Assembly: GCA_947044365.1 (NCBI GenBank)
Contig: OX345636.1
Location: 52,570,746-52,634,745 of the forward strand
Length of the DNA: 64,000 nt
Direction of reading: 5' to 3'
DNA from: Petrosia ficiformis
Taxonomy: Eukaryota; Porifera; Demospongiae; Haplosclerida; Petrosiidae
The translations under genes were made by a program, and so were the position numbers. Below, in pieces: positions 62,401 through 64,000 of the stretch (positions are counted from its first letter, which is position 1; each line of letters opens with the position of its first letter). The notes beneath the pieces are model-generated. The model had not been told where the DNA came from. It made no database searches and saw only the letters and a program-made list of their open reading frames with translations.

Positions 62401-63026
62401 AATGCGAAAATTAAACACCTCGAAAATGTATACCCATACGGGTATATAGTATAGACAGCAGTGTTTTCGATAAGCACATATGGTGCACCACTGGCCCATG
62501 GAGCTTCTTTTTTTGGGCACTTCACAGTTCTCTCTTCAAGCCAGTGGCGAAGTTAATTATGATTATATTGTCACTAACAGCATTAAGCCTTTATTAATTG
62601 GCTCAAGATGTTTTTCCAATGCGCACACACTAAACATTTTTGAGCCAATTTGGCCCATGCTTCAAACCTTATCAAAACCTCTGATGGTCAGGTTTTCATT
62701 TAGAAAATTTGTTGAAGTGTGAATTTAAATAACTTTAGAGGGGTGACATACAGGGCTATAATAGTGTGCATATTGGAAAAAAAAAATTAAAGATGTGCAA
62801 AACTCTAGCAAGGGGGGGGGGGGGGGGGGCAAATGACCCCTCCCACCACAACCCCCTCTAAATGAAACCCTGATAGTGTAGTGATGTAAATATACATTAT
62901 ACATTATATTCATGTAATGACAAGTAATGAAAATTACATTATTTTACACACCATAGCCTCTTCCAGTATATGCACACATCCTTCATATCCTTCACTTTTT
63001 GCTAAATCCAGAGCTGTTTCTCCCCA
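50096..63026 (-). CDS. Ankyrin / Roc-COR-like GTPase / transmembrane / death-domain protein (5' end outside window)
   Basis: Exons on the minus strand in transcript order: 62952-63026, 61445-61481, 58957-59004, 56325-56369, 54141-54209, 50950-53097, 50457-50096 (stop TAA). All joins are GT-AG and in frame, about 926 residues so far, with more ankyrin exons expected to the right. Order: ankyrin repeat, acidic/lysine-rich linkers, P-loop GTPase with COR-like region, one membrane segment, C-terminal death domain. Proteins with this GTPase core (P-loop then DSGGQPQF) are, from general knowledge, expanded in sponges and cnidarians and are thought to act in innate immunity or cell-death signalling; that role here is inference. 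The gene is convergent with HPS6, stops 1.66 kb apart. Introns are filled with mobile elements and 6-, 9- and 19-bp satellites. Confidence 0.75.
50950..53097 (-). CDS. Large exon: P-loop GTPase (Roc-like), COR-like region, transmembrane segment
   Basis: 716 residues, phase 1 at both ends. Within the exon product: Walker A/G1 GAPGVGKS at about 32-39; a basic/low-complexity insert at about 100-170 (Ser, Thr, Lys, Pro rich); the G3-like DSGGQPQF at about 184-191 after a beta strand IAWFHIM; strand VMVIATHSD at about 267-275, whose THSD takes the place of the N/TKxD base-binding motif; then helical and winged-helix-like segments about 330-520 resembling the COR region of Roco proteins ([25 protein letters not shown]). 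A run of about 22 hydrophobic residues ([20 protein letters not shown] core) near 673-696 is a membrane segment. It would put the death domain on the opposite side from the GTPase, or tether the protein to a membrane. The exon starts at an acceptor after ctctctcaatcc and ends GAAG|gtatgt. Confidence 0.75.
54141..61481 (-). CDS. Four short linker exons (61445-61481, 58957-59004, 56325-56369, 54141-54209)
   Basis: These exons encode 12, 16, 15 and 23 residues. Each ends with a proline followed by a glycine or aspartate codon split by the intron: DKP|G, EAVP|, EVSLP|, ETIP|. Three start with (G)A-, giving D or DD, and are symmetric phase 1-1, so each can be skipped or duplicated without changing frame. 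Contents are hydrophilic, rich in K, E, D and Q; no fold is predicted. They look like copies of one ancestral exon forming a flexible linker between the ankyrin and GTPase parts. Small size alone would make each weak; matching phase, splice sites and endings support them as a set. Confidence 0.65.
54290..54510 (+). mobile_element. tRNA-derived SINE (Meta/Core-type central domain possible)
   Basis: The head has pol III A-box-like tagctaaagtgctgg (54309-54323) and B-box-like ggttgcaggtttaagcc (54337-54353). The body includes cccatccttcggaggggat followed by gtaaagccgtcggtctctgt, which resembles a conserved central segment I recall from dispersed animal SINEs. It lies in an intron of the death-domain gene. 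The match to a named SINE superfamily is from memory. Confidence 0.6.
54540..55072 (+). mobile_element. DNA transposon with ~100-bp TIRs carrying a 60-codon ORF
   Basis: 54554-54650 and 54956-55053 are inverted repeats of about 97 bp (cagaaagcagaagagtagga / tcctactctttcgctttctcg and so on). Between them, 54669-54851 encodes [20 protein letters not shown]...[15 protein letters not shown], ending TAG. It is not a recognised transposase; basic N-terminus suggests a DNA-binding or nuclear protein, maybe the first exon of a larger autonomous element. Flanked on both sides by AATACAA repeats. Confidence 0.65.
55079..55349. repeat. 9-bp microsatellite (AATACAAGT)n
   Basis: About 30 units with AATACAACT variants. 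Poly-Thr/Ser/Asn and Leu/Val frames across it are artefacts. Confidence 0.9.
55350..55760. mobile_element. ~410-bp element with GGGCTGGG tips, copy 1
   Basis: Left tip gggcctgggaacgaaggttt; right tip ccaccttcgccccagcccta (inverted). Shares ~90 percent identity with 57963-58382, including the frame [12 protein letters not shown]...[16 protein letters not shown]. The shared frame may be a remnant of a captured or element-encoded protein; substitutions are not biased enough by eye to claim selection. Confidence 0.6.
56372..56548. repeat. 19-bp tandem repeat next to a linker-exon acceptor
   Basis: agatcatagcaatgtgaat repeated about nine times. On the minus strand it reads ctattcaca-ttgctatgat and abuts the acceptor tctattcacag of the exon 56325-56369, so the acceptor's upstream sequence is the last, altered unit. 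Confidence 0.85.
56762..57113. mobile_element. Element with GGGGGGCCTnG inverted ends and Ser/Asp/Glu-rich minus-strand frame
   Basis: Left ggtgtgtctagacatg...ggggggcctag and right ccaggcccccc-ttaaacacgcc are inverted relatives. Minus-strand frame at about 56880-56985 reads [19 protein letters not shown], typical of a low-complexity protein part; no family call. Confidence 0.4.
57200..57660. mobile_element. Relative of the 33100-33660 element
   Basis: Direct-orientation match in order to the HPS6 intron 4 element, about 75-80 percent by eye. Ends gcccacccctaattc, a variant of the cccagcccta tip. Confidence 0.5.
57963..58382. mobile_element. ~420-bp element with GGGCTGGG tips, copy 2
   Basis: tagggctgggaatgaaggtt at the left and cttcgtcatagcccta at the right. 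Same internal order as copy 1, with the left flank also a degenerate AATACAACT microsatellite, suggesting insertion preference for, or co-duplication with, that repeat. Confidence 0.6.
60074..61340. mobile_element. hAT-like element with internal GCACAA satellite
   Basis: Left tip cagggttgtgtgaagc and right tip gcttgacacaacacgg are inverted. Both inner flanks hold agcactt/aagtgct motifs; 60137-60925 is a ~790-bp array of 6-bp units GCACAA/TACAAG/AAATACAA. Frames of K/H, T/S and L/V repeats on both strands follow from the 6-bp period. Related AGCAC repeats at 24725-25095 and 36955-37405 lack the array. Confidence 0.55.
62515..62690. mobile_element. ~180-bp MITE family, copy 3
   Basis: ccagtggcgaagttaattat...tcactaacagcattaa...gcgcacacactaaacatttt matches 19705-19880 and 23346-23520. 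Lies in the first visible intron of the death-domain gene; 61482-62514 otherwise shows no supported gene. Confidence 0.6.
62952..63026 (-). CDS. Ankyrin repeat exon of the death-domain GTPase gene
   Basis: Exactly 25 codons, phase 0 at both ends, acceptor ttacag and donor ATG|gtgtgt. It encodes [18 protein letters not shown] followed by HILEEAM, the second half of a canonical ankyrin repeat (G-x-TALDLA...G...CV..L). One repeat half per exon implies preceding ankyrin exons beyond position 64000. Ankyrin repeats normally serve as protein-binding scaffolds. Confidence 0.8.
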
Positions 63027-64000
63027 CTGTAAATAATGACATGTAATGTAACAAAGTGTGATTATAATTATCTATAAAATATAATCACACTTATTATCTA
63101 TATTACAATTATACAGTATATTTACATGTACATACTTATGTATAAAATATTATGAATATAATTTAATAATAGATTCCTAAATATAATAAGTTTGTGACAG
63201 TAAATTCCTAAATATGAGTTTATGAAAACTAACATGTAAACATCTCTACCAAGAGATAATTATTATACATAATTTACATATAATTATAATTTATACAAAC
63301 AATGTCCTTTTAATGATATTTAAATAGTATCAGGTTTATAATTAGCTCAATTCAAGTGTACATTCATATCAGTAATGTAGTCAATGGATAATATGTGAAT
63401 GTTTTGTTATATCATTGATCATATACTAAATATTATAATAAAGTAGATCATCAGAAACTTAATACAAACAGAATGATGATCCAGTGAATGAAGATTGAAA
63501 TACAAGAGAACAGAATAGATGAGAGAAGTCTAAGCAACACTAGAACTTATTAGTTAAGATAATTATTATCACTAATGAATGTGGCTACTATGTGTAGTTA
63601 TAAAATACAAGTACAACAAATAATTTCCAGTATTGCTTAGCCCTTCTTTTGTTTTTATATGTTACACACTCTTTATTCAGTTGATCATCATGATCTTTGT
63701 ATCATACAGTACATGATAAATTGAACTCTCTAAAGATGTTCATTTATTAGAATATTCAATAATTGCTCAATACTACAGGTTAGCTCAATTTAGATTAACA
63801 ATAATTTATAATTACATGTACATGTATGAGAGATTAAGAATCTACTATGGAAGGCTCATTCATTGAGTAATGTATGTACTCACTGAAAAGATTATCAACT
63901 ATAATTATAGTGAGCTAAGGTGTCATTGTATAATTACTTCTGGTGTTACCACTCATTTTACATAATGAGGAAGGGGTGTGAGGACAAGTGTATACATGTA
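63027..64000. other. Intron, nothing recognised
   Basis: AT-rich sequence upstream (on the minus strand) of the ankyrin exon. I see no further ankyrin exon, repeat array or RNA gene before the window ends. Confidence 0.5.

Overview
The window is intron-rich, AT-rich animal nuclear DNA, most likely from a sponge (a demosponge such as an Amphimedon relative). Three things point there: metazoan-type genes (a BLOC-2 subunit, a Golgi N-glycan transferase, and an ankyrin/GTPase/death-domain protein), many short exons with GT-AG introns, and a heavy load of small inverted-repeat transposons and TACATG-type simple repeats. The species call is inference; no bacterial features are present.

Layout. 0.9-1.45 kb: a tandemly duplicated tRNA-like gene. 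1.46-2.85 kb: three exons of an enolase gene with a frame break and no 3' half, probably a pseudogene or mis-assembled copy. 3.3-17.2 kb: a transposon-dominated stretch with a 38-bp-TIR element carrying RecQ-like helicase remnants, a duplicated 2.3-kb block, a Tigger-like fragment, and a ~5-kb inverted-repeat structure enclosing a piggyBac-like element and a 551-bp satellite. 18.2-31.64 kb, minus strand: scattered exons of an MGAT1-like GlcNAc-transferase, interrupted by a 2.5-kb, 39-bp minisatellite with a 981-bp higher-order period. 31.86-48.44 kb, plus strand: a complete 26-exon gene for an HPS6 homologue, head-to-head with the minus-strand gene across ~220 bp. 50.1 kb to beyond the right edge, minus strand: a gene for a protein with ankyrin repeat, short duplicated linker exons, a P-loop/Roc-COR-like GTPase module, a transmembrane segment and a C-terminal death domain; it is convergent with HPS6.

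The genes belong to separate processes (glycolysis, N-glycan processing in the Golgi, biogenesis of lysosome-related organelles, probable innate-immune or cell-death signalling). The most unusual theme is architectural: in at least seven places, in three different genes, sequence spanning an exon-intron junction has been tandemly duplicated, in two or more cases into a minisatellite that carries repeated splice-site-like sequence. I found no CRISPR array, operon or prokaryotic element. Exon joins were checked by hand for reading phase; they are predictions, not transcript evidence.
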